DNA of 64,000 nucleotides from Heliocidaris erythrogramma (taxonomy: Eukaryota > Echinodermata > Echinoidea > Camarodonta > Echinometridae): the NCBI GenBank assembly GCA_025617745.1, contig CM046858.1:44869162-44933161 (forward strand), read 5' to 3'. The notes below the pieces were generated by a model. The model worked only from the letters and a program-made list of their open reading frames with translations. It was not told the DNA's origin and made no database searches. Position numbers and translations under genes: made by a program. Below, in pieces: positions 1 to 11,797 of the stretch (its first letter is position 1; each line of letters begins with the position of its first letter).

Positions 1-597
1 GTTCCATTGCAGAACTGCCTTTTTCTTTTTGAGTCAGCATTATGTGAGTCGTTCATTAGTCTTTATAACTAAGTTTCGAAGAGTTGGTGAATGGGGAGAG
101 TTTCCATATCATCAACCCCCTCCACTAATAATGTGTTATCAACTGAAATAGATATGAACCATCAGTTGACTTTTTAATTACACTAGATTGCACTTTACTT
201 TTATCCTTTGTTGGATGATTTTTGGATTGTTTGATTTCTTTAGACATGTTAGGATTTTTCGGAGTAGGGTCACGGGATAGACTTCTACGATCATGTGTAG
301 ATTTAGTCTTCGCTTTCTCTTGACCCCGATTCTGTATTGGTTTCTTTTCTCGGTGTTAGTTGCTTTGCTATTATTATCAAGTTTTAATAAGGTTGGGTAT
401 CTATAAGTTACATGATCATGTCGAATTAGTTTGCACAGCCCTTGTTACTTTGAGTGATTGTTTTACCTCTCTATTTGCTTGGTTATTCTCTTTTGTTTGT
501 TTAACCCTATTTGCATATGAATTCAGTTCGTTGTTGTTTTGGATCTGATAGAGCTTCTTTGCTTCTGGATAAGGAATGTTCCTTACTGTTTAGAGTT
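1..597. other. No feature recognised
   Basis: AT-rich unique-looking sequence with T-rich stretches. I looked for further - strand exons of the left-edge gene here and found no convincing donor/acceptor pair. Confidence 0.5.
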
Positions 598-861
598 ACC
601 GACCGTGACGGTCTTCGTAATCTCCCTTCTTGTTTTTCTGTCAAGTTACGAAAAAGTAGACGGCGACGCATTGCAGTGTTCACGCCCACACTCGCTTCCC
701 GTCCCCAAGGACGCAACTATGAGCTTGCGATTTCAGGACGGGAGCCTGTGAAGGCGGGAGTCAAACGATTGTGGGCATGAACACTGCAGTGCGTCGCGTC
801 TACTTTTACATAACTTGATAGAAAAACAAGACGGGAGTTTGCGAGGACCGTCACGGTCGGT
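598..861. mobile_element. Fold-back MITE with 92-bp terminal inverted repeats
   Basis: Arms 598-690 and 770-861 are inverted copies with about 90% match by eye, starting accgaccgtgacggtc and ending gaccgtcacggtcggt. The loop is 79 bp. Segments resembling its interior (agtcagtcatttaac, acgggag) recur near 11850-11940 and 16570-16680, so it belongs to a local family. Confidence 0.75.
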
Positions 862-1249
862 TGACTCTCCCCCGTCCTGTTACTCTCCTGTTTCGTAAGC
901 TCCCTAATGAATATTGAACAATGGTTGGAGTGATCACGTCGGCAAAATAATGACGCCTCGTGTGAGCTGGTTTGCTTTCAAATAAAATAGATATTGCTTT
1001 GTTCGGAGCTGCCCTTTAATTGCGTTTTGCGTTGCACATGTGACGTAATTTACTGACATAGGACTGGGTCAGCGACTGATGCGGTGTCTGACGGACATGT
1101 GTTAAATCGTGAACACATTGAATACAAAATGTATAGTGCACACATTGATTGAATAACAGGCGCATGCACTGATTACCTTAGCGTAATAATTCAAGGAATG
1201 TCGTCTCGTGTGCAAGCGTGAGCAAATATAATTACTGTGCTTAACTCAC

Positions 1250-1321
1250 CGTCCTTGGTCTGGAGGTATTGCAGCAAAGACTTGAGGGCTGTCTTCAGCT
1301 TTATTTCATCTAGATCTTCTC
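1250..1321 (-). CDS. Internal coding exon of an unidentified gene, possibly the second exon of the secreted-protein gene
   Basis: On the - strand an acceptor (TGAATTACAG) precedes 72 nt, and a consensus donor (GTGAGT) follows at 1249-1244. Only one frame is open. It enters in phase 1 and leaves in phase 1, coding for EDLDEIKLKTALKSLLQYLQ followed by TKDG, an amphipathic helix-like peptide. The exon at 8369-8438 ends in phase 1 on the same strand, so splicing the two would give a secreted precursor reading ...QPTYRGEDLDEIKLK... across a 7-kb repeat-filled intron. No further exon is clear between 1 and 1249, so the rest would lie left of the window. The family is not recognised and the pairing is inference. 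Confidence 0.55.
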
Positions 1322-1466
1322 CTGTAATTCAAACAAACATAATCAGCTACAATTGTAGTTACGAAGAGTAAAAGAAATAAGAAAAGAGAGAGAGAGAGAG
1401 AGAGGGGTGTAGATGAGGAAAGAGAACATATTAAAGATTAGCCTCGGGATTAACAATTTTCTTTCA

Positions 1467-2379
1467 TTAAAGGAGAATTAACCCCCGAGTACAAATTTAC
1501 TTATATTGAAAGGTGTAGTATATTCCTACTTATTGGCCTAAATCATTTTCCAATAAGATATCAGAAAAGGGTATAATAAAGATATTCCAACACCCGGTAT
1601 CGTCTACTACTCATTTACATGGGGGCTGCCATTTTCTTGCTGATTTGGATTTGTACATGAACCATTGAGAAATGTTCCGGTCAGGAAGATATTTTGAATC
1701 CAAGACCTAAATTGATTTTCTTCATTACCTAAAATCCCATATGTGACGAAAAATATAAAGTGGGTGTTTACATGATTTATAAAAATTAAATCTTTATAAT
1801 GATACTTTTCAATTGTCTGGTTTTGCTTAACAAAAATCTATTTTCTTGGGTTTGCCAAACAGAGCAGAACATAATATATGCAGCATGCATTCTGACTTTT
1901 CAAGTCCCATTATCCGAAAGCAGGTGAATGCATAGTTTGCCGCTATAGATGCTCAGGGAAGAAGCATCCATAAAATTTGAATTAATTTGCTCCGTCCATT
2001 GCGTCACAGTATCTAGAAAATAGATTTATATTAAGCGAATATCGATTTTCAACAGAAATATATAAGGAAATCTTCAGTTTAAAAATAAATTGACATATCT
2101 ATTCTATATTTTAAATCTCAAATGGGTTTTTAATTTTGAAAAAGGCAATTGGGCATTTGGATTAAGAAAATCTTCTTGTACACATAAAAAAAAATGGCAG
2201 CCCCCATGTATTGCTAGCAGACGATACATATTGCTAGCAGATGATAAATTTTGCTCAGAAAATCTTGATTCGTATCGATCTCGTATATTTTGACGCGAAG
2301 CCATATAGTCTAACAAGTAGGAATAAATAACACCTTTGAACACTATCGTCTTTATTGTTTGAGGTTAATTCTCCTTTAA
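1467..2379. mobile_element. TTAA-flanked MITE, family A
   Basis: The left end is TTAAAGGAGAATTAACC and the right end its inverse (GGTTAATTCTCCTTTAA), with TTAA at both borders. Internal inverted segments include gggggctgccatttt near 1620 and aaaatggcagccccc near 2190. Related elements with the same terminus lie at 17806-18459 and 19309-20271. Confidence 0.7.
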
Positions 2380-2689
2380 TGTCGAAGAGTCAATAAATAT
2401 GAGTCAAGTTTGAAGTTACTTTGAACAGCTGGGAGAAGTTTAGATTGCAACCAGATATTGTGTTCAGGAAGATTCAATGATTCAAGCATATAAATTGGGT
2501 TGCATTCTCGTTTCCAATTATCAAGCATAAAAATACATATCAGAAAATTGCACGAGATGGATAAGAATGAATACAGAAAAGCATATTAATGCACATGTAT
2601 CAAAAATATATCAACACGTTGAGAATAAAAAGGCATGATACCTCATTCCATGATAAAACTACATTAACAGTATACAAAAAGAAATAGAG

Positions 2690-3395
2690 TACAAGCAAGA
2701 GGTCCTCGTCTTGCAGAAAACCATGCAGAAACAAAGAAACGAGAAGAACAAAAAGAAATGAAAAACAGGAAGGAGAGAGAGAGAGAGAAGAAAGGAGTAC
2801 ATACAAAAGATAGGGAAAGCAGAAAAAAAAAGGAAAATGCAGAAAAACAGAGAAAAGCTGAAAAAGGAAAGAGAAAGAGAAAAGGAGGAAAAGGAAAAAG
2901 AAAGAACGAAAAAGGGTACATACATATGTAAAATAGACAACCAGTACTTCCCTAACTCTGAAACAGGTGTGGCAATGTACACTCCAATATTCAAAACAAA
3001 GTATGTATAAAACATTAACTTTCATAATAATATTGTATGTGTAATAGCTACATGTAAAGGCAGAAAACGAGATTACATGTACATGTACCTAAGAGAGCAG
3101 GGAGAGAGAAAAGAAGGGAGAGAAAAGAAGGGAGAGAGGAAGAGGAAGAGCCTAGGATGGAAGAAAAGGAGAGGAAGAGGAAGAGGAAGAGGAAGAGAAG
3201 AGGAAGAGAAGAGGAAGAGGAAGAAGAAGAAGAGAAGGGTACATAAACAGTGCATCTCCTGATCCTGAGACAAAGAGGGCATTGTACACTGTGATATTCA
3301 GCATAAACAAAGTACATAATACATGTAAAGGCAAGAATGTGGGATTGTAATATTCAACCGATCTTTGAAGGTTTGCATGGTGGAGCTTATAGCGT
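2690..3395. repeat. Polypurine tracts and first two copies of a tandemly arranged repeat
   Basis: Purine-only stretches lie at about 2695-2930 and 3100-3238. Each is followed by a related ~150-bp unit (2940-3080 and 3235-3395) containing gcattgtacactgtgatatt or a variant, and acaaagtacata. A third copy with its own purine tract is at 4855-5100. Confidence 0.7.
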
Positions 3396-3598
3396 GGAAA
3401 GGTTTACGGTTCACCATGTGTGTTGGTAGGAGGAAAGGGAAAAAGGAAATTAGAAATGGATAGACGAGAAAGGATGACAAGAGAGAAAAGATATATTCTT
3501 CTTTTCTCTCTTGTCATCCTTTCTCGTCTATCCATTTCTAATTTCCTTTTCCCTTTCCTCCTACCAACACACATGGAGAACTGTAAACCTTCTCCACG
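3393..3598. repeat. Near-perfect 206-bp palindrome, fold-back element copy 1
   Basis: Arms of about 100 bp meet near 3496 with almost no loop. The outer ends are cgtggaaaggtttacgg and its inverse. It sits inside the sequence that at 5090-5100 continues uninterrupted, so it looks like an insertion at the word cgtg. The element at 15321-15521 has the same ends but different inner arms. Confidence 0.85.
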
Positions 3599-3879
3599 TA
3601 ATATTCAACCGGTGTACATTCAAGGTATATATGACCAGGCACCACAAAACCACCAAAAAGTCGTCAATTATAATTTTTTAGTTAAGTTGTGATTCTGAAA
3701 GAACACATTCTCAGCTTTAAAACGATATTGAAGGTATTAGCATTGGATGTTCCTAACTCACTGTACAAAGAACAGAAGAATGCACAGTCCCTAAAAATGT
3801 TACTTCTGAGAAATAAGGGTTTAAAGTTTGCAGTCTATTGAAGCAGCTTTACCATGAATTGACCGTTTACTAAGTGATT

Positions 3880-4060
3880 CAAATTTTTGAAACAAAGGTT
3901 ATCCTTGACAACCTGAAAGCTTGCCAGAGGCTTGTCAGACATAGCAGCAAGTAATGTATGCAAACTGGATTCCAAGTATTGTAGTTCATTCATTAATAAC
4001 GGGTTAATGAATACCTAGTTACTAGGTCCCCAGGAAAGAAACATCCATAAATTTGAATCA
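3880..4060 (+). repeat. Interspersed repeat, inverted copy at 28470-28640
   Basis: The segment with gcttgtcagacatagcagc and tacctagttactaggtcccc recurs in reverse orientation at 28470-28640. The copy there begins exactly where the LINE reverse-transcriptase fragment ends. No coding content. Confidence 0.65.
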
Positions 4061-4181
4061 CCTAGTAAACAGGTCTATTCAGACTAGCAGTGTCCAGGGT
4101 AATCCATCATGAATTATTAATAAAGCACTCATGTGCCTTTGCGCAAGAGACCGGGGTCGTTTCATCAAATCAACCCCATGA

Positions 4182-6650
4182 CTGTCAGGCCCGTAACTAG
4201 GGGGGGGGGGGGGGTTCAGGGGGTTCGAACGAACCCCCCCCCCCCCCCCCCCCCCGTTGGCGAGCAGAGGTCCGCTTAAACAAAAATTTAAAAAAGCGAG
4301 GGGAGAGACGATGGAAAGGGAAAAATAAAGTGATAAAATATCGGTCTTTCCTTCTATTTAATATTTTATTTTGATTTTGTCCCGTAACTTCCTAATCTGG
4401 CAAATCTATAATTAATCAATGTCGTCTTTCACCATTCATTTTCGAATTTTGTACACTATGTCATGTTGCAATCGATTTTCTTTCAAAGCGTCATTCAAAG
4501 AATTATTCAAATTTCGTTTGTAGTATCGCCCCCAAACTGGCGAGCAGAAATCTGCTTCAACAACAACAACAACAAAAAGAATCATTAGGCGACAAAAATT
4601 ATCCAAAGTGACATCAGAATAGTGATTTTTAGGTTAAATTATTAAAAACATTTCCATACCAACTGGCTTCGATAGGGGAGAGGCGCACAAGGGGTCACGT
4701 AAAGGGGAGAGAGGAAGGAAAGTGGAAAATAATGTGAGATAATAACGTTTCCAGCCGGGTTCCCTTCAATTTGAACACTTGCTATTGTCCTGCATCTTAA
4801 TAATAAGGCCTAGACAATATACGTCTTTGGCCATTCATTTTCGGAAAAGAAGGTAGAGAGAAAAGGAGGAGCCTAGGATGGAAGAAGGAGGAGGAGGAGG
4901 AGGAGGAGAGGAGGAGGAGGAGAAGGAGGAGAAGAAGGGTACATAAACAGTTCATCTCCTGATCCTGAGACAAAGAGGGCATTGTACACTGTGATATTCA
5001 GCATAAACAAAGTACATATAGCAATACATGTAAAGGCAAGAATGTGGGATTGTAATATTCAACCGATCTTTGAAGGTTTGCATGGTGGAGCTTATAACGT
5101 GCCATGTTGCAATCGATCTTCTTTCAAAGCGTCATTTAAAGAATTATTCAAATTTCGTTTGTAGTATCGCCCCCAAACTGGCGAGCAGAAATCTGCTTCA
5201 ACAACACTGTTCATTTTGCTATCGATTTTATCAAAGACTGAAAGAGTATGAAGAGTTATTCAAATCGTCACCCGCTCGTTGTAAGGTCTTGTCTATGTGA
5301 CGAATTTGAATGACAATTTCTTGAAATCGATTTCCCAAAGATGTATTTGATGATAAAATTTGCAGCGGATTGCCAGGTCGGACGAATTCGAATAAAATCT
5401 GACGAAAATGAATGAGATATGGAAAAGAGAGAGGGTATTTAATGTGTCTGTTCACTTTAAAATGAAAAATTTTCCCGCTCTCAAATTGCATGGAGTACTC
5501 CTGGCGGACCCGGTCTAGTCATTCAGGCCCTTAAATTATGGCCCTCTAATACAGCCTGTTCAACCGGAGTGCCATGAGAGCATTTTACAAAACATCGACT
5601 TCTTGGAAACGATAATCAGAAATAACAAGATGTCCCAATTTAACACTTGGGGTGTTTTAGAAACATTTGGGAGATAGTAAAGTGCGTTTCCGTCGCTCGC
5701 TTCGCTCATTCACAAAACTCTGAAACAGCGAGAATATTTCCGTAGTATATGTTATTGTAATATGTCCAAATATGTTATTGTAATATGTCCATGAATATTC
5801 AATGTTATGACAATTTTCGGGCACGTCACTGCCTTATCGCCACCGCGCCCAGATATTAGGGTTACCTTACTTTCTATATTGAAATGAGCAACAAATTAAA
5901 GTGCATTTTTCTTCGCTCGCTTCGCTCGCTCGCAAATCTTAGAAATGAGATAGTTTCAGGCAGCGAGGTCCATGAATATTTCCATAGGATGTTATTGCAA
6001 TATTCAGGCATGTCGTTGCCCTAAGGCCACGACACCCGAATACTTGTTAGGTCCACTTTCTTTATTAAAATGCGCAACAGCAAAGTAAAAGTGCATTTTT
6101 TCTCGCCCGCTTCGCTCGCTCGCAAACCTCATAAACGAGATGTTTCATGCAACGAGGTCCATAAATATTCAATGTTATGACAATTTTCGGCACATCACTG
6201 CCCTATCGCCATGGCGCCCAGATATTACGGTCGATTTTCTTTAAAAGAACAGCAAAGTGCGCCCCCCCCCCCCGTTCGCTTCACTTCCTAAAACTTTATG
6301 ATTCCTGCATGTGGCAGCTAGATGACCGGAGATATAGCTTTATATTTCATCTATTGGTGACTAATGAAATAAAATTTTGCCATTTAAAAGTACATTTTTA
6401 TTTTTCTCTCGCTTGCTTTGCTCGCAGTATTTGGAATCCAACACAGTGGTAGTACATGTTCGGGCTTCAAATTTGACCCACCCCTGTCAAATTCTGACTA
6501 CGCTCATGCCCATATCCTTGTAGGGGCACACCCCCTGACCCGACACCCCTACTCGGTCGCTTCGTTCCCTCAGAAAGGTCCACTTTTTCCAATGTTGAAC
6601 CCCCCCCCCCCCCCCCCCCCGCAAAAATCCAAGTAACGGGCCTGATGACA
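4182..6650. mobile_element. Composite poly-G-ended element with inverted termini
   Basis: The left end gtcaggcccgtaactag followed by G15 (4200-4214) mirrors the right end C21 (6600-6620) followed by aagtaacgggcctgat. Flanking atgactgtca and atgacagtca look like a decayed 10-bp target duplication. The inside holds the repeat unit copy at 4855-5100, a ~100-bp direct duplication (4464-4563 and 5103-5208) and a ~200-bp tandem array (5690-6420). Confidence 0.6.
5690..6420 (+). repeat. Tandem array, about 200-bp unit, three to four copies
   Basis: The word cgctcgcttcgctc recurs at about 5694, 5913 and 6107, with a partial copy near 6415. Each is followed by a segment with gaggtccatgaatatt and then ttatgacaattttcgg or a variant. 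Copies have diverged in length (192-220 bp). Confidence 0.75.
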
Positions 6651-7400
6651 GTCATAACTGTTGTCGGCGATCTGCGGAAATGTCATGGACCTGAAAAACT
6701 CGAGGAGGCTTTTGCGATGTACGAATCTAGATTTGTAGGTAAGAGGATACCGTAATTGACTAATTACGGAAAGACCCAATCGTGTTCATTTTAGAGAAAA
6801 TGATTAAATTAAGATATCTTATGGCCCAATTTTTAATATTTATTCATTAAAAGATACATATAACATTTATATGAAAGCATTGCGTGAAAACGGGGAAAAA
6901 AGCGAAAATACATACATGATAAATTGTAGTCGTTCACATGGGTCTGTATATACAGACTGTTCCGTTTTCGATGCCGATTCTATGGTAGACGGATGTGGGT
7001 ATTTTTAATATTAATCTCATTTACTTGTTGGGGGGTCAAGAAGCCATAAGAACATATTGTTCGTCTGTACAATATTATAATACGGACATTAGTAATACTA
7101 TCTGGTAAAGGAATGATAAAGGATAGTGCTTGGAGATCAGGAAATAAATGCTCTGTTAATTTAAATTTGTTATTTTTTCGCAGCCCATAGACTGACTAAA
7201 AGCTGGCTTGTGATGGCGTTCTATAAAGATATGACAGGTCTGGAGTACCGACAAGTCACTTGTCGGCGAAGTTGTCGCTGGTCTTGGCAAAGACAGCTTT
7301 GTGAAACACTTAGCGGACAAGTTGAGCGACAGTGTCGAGATGTCGCTGATCTTGTCGTTATGACGGTTTGATGAAACGACCCCAGAAGCCTGGTCAGCAG

Positions 7401-7638
7401 ACACTATGAACATGACGAACAAAGAAGCGGACAATTTATGCAGCTCCTCATTGTTCCCTTCACAATTGCACTGGTTAACAAAAGAACATCCATTCATTGC
7501 TATCCTGTAAAAATATGTAGAACATGTGTCACATAATAGCAGTGTAGGGATGTCCTTTTGTCTACTAGAGCTATTGTGGAGGGTACAATGAGGAGCTGCA
7601 TAAATTGTCCGCTCTCTTTGTCATCGTGTTCATAGTGA
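7401..7638. repeat. Fold-back element, family G, copy 1
   Basis: Arms of about 110 bp (7401-7510 and 7525-7638) are inverted copies containing gagctgcataaattgtccgc. Read outwards, each arm encodes a short CSFVNQ-type peptide, but this is shared repeat sequence, not a gene. Confidence 0.7.
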
Positions 7639-7834
7639 GAGCTCTGAAAAGGTGGTATTCGTGTCCATTGTTCAGGGTCATTGTAACCACACACTCCCGT
7701 ACACACCAATTGACCCCCTGTGCAAAGTTATACAGAGGGTAGAAAAAAAAGCAAAATCTGAACCCTAACTTAAAAATTAATCTTGAATTTAATGAAACTG
7801 ATTTATGCTTTCATTTTTAAATTACCTCCAACAA

Positions 7835-8172
7835 AATTGTGCACTATTCAGCTATTGCTCATATCAATGTCAGTGTTATCTAATATATATTTTTTTGAAC
7901 TATTAAGGATAAAAAGTGCGAAATGTGTTTTGTTAACACCTAGTATCATTGCACTTGGTAGGAAAGATTGTTTGAATATATTTGTCCTCATACGGGGCAA
8001 TCTGATTCTTCCAGACCGTTTAACGTGATTTCAGTGTGAAGAGGATGAGATGGATCTTTAATAATTACTTCGAGTTTGGCTAAAATAGCCCTTTCTGCAA
8101 TCTCCTCAAGATGCTTAACAGGAACCCCTATAACCTTACTTGCATTTTTTGAGGCGCGATTGCACTATTTTC
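7835..8172 (-). mobile_element. LINE ORF2 C-terminal fragment, - strand
   Basis: The - strand reads LAKLEVIIKDPSHPLHTEIT, then, after a stop, RTNIFKQSFLPSAMILG. The pattern D-P-S-H-P-L-H followed by F-x-P-S-A-I is the usual C-terminal end of ORF2 in many animal non-LTR elements. It lies inside the putative intron between the two secreted-protein exons and is broken by stops. Confidence 0.65.
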
Positions 8173-8368
8173 AGGCTTGTATGTAAATAATTCTTGATCA
8201 AGGGTTTGTATTCGGGATTCAGGGGCCAAACTTTGTAACTCTAGTGGTATCCGTTACTGTATATTCTACCCTTCCAATTATTACACATTATTTTTTTTCT
8301 GACTAGGAGAAAAATTATACCCATTTTACACTTCCCATATCAACGCGAAAATTGAGTGAAATACATAC

Positions 8369-8438
8369 CGCGGTAAGTCGGTTGAGCGGAAACCATGACG
8401 AAACTGACAATTACCAAGAGAACGATGGCTACTTTCAT
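8369..8438 (-). CDS. First coding exon of a predicted small secreted protein (signal peptide)
   Basis: Read on the - strand, ATG at 8438-8436 opens MKVAIVLLVIVSFVMVSA followed by QPTYR. This is a textbook signal peptide: one lysine, a 15-residue hydrophobic core and an A-x-A-like SA|QP cleavage point. After CGC-G comes a good splice donor, GTATGT, starting at 8368, so the exon ends in phase 1. A TATA box lies about 100 nt upstream of the ATG, which gives a 5' UTR of about 70 nt. A longer in-frame ATG exists upstream but would bury the signal peptide, so I prefer the inner start. Downstream on the - strand the next ~330 nt hold no exon, then a LINE fragment. The exon at 1250-1321 enters in phase 1 and could be its partner, giving RGEDLDEIKLK after the junction. 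Neuropeptide or antimicrobial precursors often begin this way. The family is not recognised. Confidence 0.6.
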
Positions 8439-8536
8439 CTTGACGTGATGTTCTATTCTTTTATGTAGAAGTATTAGAGAAGTCTTCAGTCCGCAAAAAG
8501 AAGGAGTGTTATGCTGCTTATTGGTCCGGTCCACTC

Positions 8537-8544
8537 TTTATATA
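8537..8544 (-). promoter_or_regulatory. TATA box for the secreted-protein exon
   Basis: On the - strand the sequence TATATAAAGAG sits about 100 nt before the ATG at 8438. Initiation about 28 nt downstream would start transcripts near 8510. The adjoining upstream 20-odd bases (8554-8574, cgatctaggaataagaacc) also occur in reverse orientation near 18885-18905. Confidence 0.5.
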
Positions 8545-8798
8545 GGATGGCGGCGATCTAGGAATAAGAACCAAGCAAAGTGGGAGGAAAGATCTGCTGT
8601 TCATCCAACCATAAGTTAACCAATGAGGGCCAGCAGGGGAGGAGGGAAAAAGAGTCCTTTTATGGGCAGAATTACGACATGGACGTCCTATTTTTTTAGA
8701 AACAAAATGGCGTTCGAATTCTTTCTAGTTAGAAGGCTAAGGTGCTCATCGGAAGTGAATAGAAATGTTGCGTAATATTTAAAACCAAGGGTTGTTGT

Positions 8799-9065
8799 CA
8801 CTATGAACACGATGACAAAGAGAGCGGACAAAATATACAGCTCCTCATTGTACCCTCCACAATTGCTCTGGCAGACAAAAGAACATCCCTTCATTGCTAT
8901 TATGTAAAATAAGTAGAACAGGTGAATATGCATGTGACACCTGTTCTACATACTTTTACATAATAGAAATGAAGGGATGTTCTTTTGTCTACCAGAGCAA
9001 TTGTGGGAGGTACAATGAGGAGCTGTATATTTTGTCCGCTTCTTTGTTTGCCATGTTCATAGTGT
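8799..9065. repeat. Fold-back element, family G, copy 2
   Basis: Arms 8799-8911 and 8945-9065 are inverted copies with the same interior words as the 7.4-kb element (atgaggagctgtatattttg). The two elements bracket the signal-peptide exon. Confidence 0.7.
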
Positions 9066-9640
9066 GTAACTCTTCTATAAAGGGACTCGAGAGAGGGAAG
9101 AACTGGTTGAAAAGGTGGATTTTTGCGAACACTGTTTACATTTTGGGCACGTTTTTATTTAAAAAAAAAAATGGAAGACAAAAGGGGCCAATCTTACAGT
9201 CCCAGTGGCGTACTGGGGGGGGGGGGGGGGGGGGCTTGAGTTCCATGTCAACAAAAAAAAGGGGAGGGGAAAATAGAAAAAAGGGGACAATATGAAATGA
9301 CCTACCGGATATAGGTCTAGATCTTCATTAAAAGGGCCGATTTTTTGGCTTCGCTTCGACACGATAAAGATTTTGGCTAAGCCTGAAGGTCAAAATTATC
9401 CCTTAAACTCCATAATTCTCCACCCAAACAACGATATTTGGGGGAAAATGTCCAAAAGTGAGTTTATTGTGATCCTGAAAGTGTTTTTTTTCTTTCCTAT
9501 TGCTAGCTTCTTCTTCTTTTTAAAATAAATTATTAACGCATGAGCAATGATCTTTTATTAATTTATGTCTGGTATATAGGGTATTTTGTCAAACAGGTCC
9601 AAAGAAAAGATTTTTAAAACTTGATTTATCTCACTAAATC

Positions 9641-10752
9641 CTTTAAAGTGTAATCCAACCATTGTAAAAAGCTGATTTGTGTGAAAGCAGAAAAATAAGA
9701 GAAGCAGGATAGTGACAGTGTGAAAGAAATCAGACAAAGAATACGGTAGTTATGAATATGTGAAAAATGAGATCACTACAAATTATATGCGAAAACAGAC
9801 GCAAATGAAAACCAAATTATTGAATCAATGATTCAATTACTAATAGACCATTCGTAAATAGTTTACGTCCAACACTGGTCGAGAAAACTTATATCCCGAC
9901 TTTTACTCTCTTTTTGTTAGTCACAGGATCTAGAGATGTTAGCTCTTCTTATCATAGTACTTGTCTGTTCTGCGATATAACCTTCTGGTAAACTGTTCCT
10001 ACATCTTTAATGTTTTACTTGTTGCCGAGAAGGGGGGGGGGGGGGGGTGATGAATAGATAACCCCCTTCCAGACCCGTGTCTGGAATATAATCTTTAAAA
10101 ATATTTCAAACGTTTGCAAAACAAATTAAAATGATATATCATATCTAAGTCGAAAGCTTATCACTAAAGTCCTAAAATCTTCTTCCAGACTATGGAAAAA
10201 TGTGATCTACTTTGGAAAAGATTTTTAAGAATACGGTTATTGTGATTTCAATAGTAGTCTCAATGGTATTTCCGCTAAAATTCGCTATCTTGTTGATTAC
10301 TGGTCTATGCATGAGCGATGTTCCTTTCCATGTCTGGATTGTAGAGTACAAAAGAAGCCAAACGTGTACAAAGAAAAGATAAAGATTTTGGCTAAGCCTG
10401 AAGCTCAATTTATCCCATTAAACTCCTTAATTATAGGCTCTCTTTCTTTCATGAGGACCTATAGCAATAGCTCCAATATATTTTGAGTACTGCCCCAAGG
10501 GTTAAGGCGCTTCGGATAACCGCAAATTAATGATAAATCTGTGTACGACAAACGGGAGAGTTGTCCACAAGTATGTCACAATCGACTCACCGAATTGCCA
10601 ATTTGAGATTCGCATAGATGTATTGATCTCATTAAACATACATAACTTTCTCATTCCTTGTCCGATTTCTTTCAAATTTTCACCATCCTGTTTTTCATAT
10701 TTTTCTGTTTTCACACAAATTAACTGATAACCAAGGTTGGCTTGCCCTTTAA
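9641..10752. mobile_element. MITE-like element with ~200-bp inverted termini and an inserted second repeat
   Basis: The left terminus ctttaaagtgtaatccaacc continues through agcagaaaaataagagaagc. The right terminus is its inverse, ending ttggcttgccctttaa. Inside, 10078-10480 belongs to the interspersed family also seen at 16055-16550 and 23395-23938. Confidence 0.65.
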
Positions 10753-11019
10753 AATATTTAGTGAGATGAATTAAAAAGTTTTAAAATCTTCTCATAGGAC
10801 TTGTTTGACTAAATACCCTAAATTCCAGACATAAACTTTAAAAAGAACATTGCGTTTATAAGTAATCAAAAAGAAGAAGAAGAAGAAGCTAGCGATAGGA
10901 AAGTAAAAACGCTTTTAGCCTTTTCAGGATCACAATAATCTCACTTTTGGACATTTTCCAAGGGAAAAGGACCATTTTGAACAAAATGACATTTTAGTCA
11001 TTTTGTGTGTTGAAGCAAA

Positions 11020-11797
11020 TGGGGGAGTTGTCCACAACTACATCACAGGGGCATTACCAATTCGGCCAATTTGAAATTCCCATATGTATAGTGATTACAA
11101 CTTTTAAAAAAATCATAAATTTCTTATTGCTTGTCCGATTTGTTCAAACTTGAATCTGCTTCTCTGATTTTTCCTCTTTCTTTCAGAGCAACTTACCATT
11201 ATAAGGTTAGATTTCCCTCTAAATGGCAATCCAACCTTTGTAAAAAGCTGATTTTCTGTGAAAGCAGAAAAATAAGAGAAACAGGATAGTGAAAATAAAA
11301 AAGTTATGAATGTTTGAAACATTAGATCACTACATATGCAAATATCCAATTGGCAATTTAGTGAATCGATTGTGAGGTATTCACCGTCAACTCTCCCATT
11401 ATTGTCTTACACCGAAATGTCATTAAATTCCTGTTTTCTCCTGAGCGCTTTTTCCCGCGGAGCAGTACTCAAAATATATTGTAGACAGCACGTTGTTATA
11501 GGTCCTCCAAAAATAAAAAGTTCCTACAGAGTTATACATTTAAAAAAAAGACAGTTTATTCATTGTGTGTGTTCGGAGCGAATGCGAGAGAAGTTGACTG
11601 CCGCTTTACCACAGTGAGTGACCGTACCGATTCTGCCAATTTGAAATTCACATATGTGTAGTAATTACAACTTCAACAAATCACAATGTTCTTATTAATT
11701 GTCCGATTTTGTTCAAACTTTCACAACTCTGATTCTCTGATTTTTCAAATCAGATCAAATTATTAGGAAGGTCGGATTGCCCTTTAATTCTCTTCCC
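11020..11797. mobile_element. Further copies of the 9.6-kb MITE terminus, full and half
   Basis: 11224-11797 is a small copy with both inverted ends (aatccaacctttgtaaaaag, then gtcggattgccctttaatt). 11020-11215 is a right half only. A left half alone lies at 23938-24120. Confidence 0.6.

Noticed and set aside
2600..3025. 141-codon - strand frame rich in F, S and L
   Set aside because: It is the complement of polypurine tracts; composition is low-complexity with no domain or splice logic.
7156..7497. 113-codon - strand frame starting MNGCSFVNQCNC
   Set aside because: It is one arm of a fold-back element; the same peptide appears in inverted copies on both strands at 7.5 and 8.9 kb.
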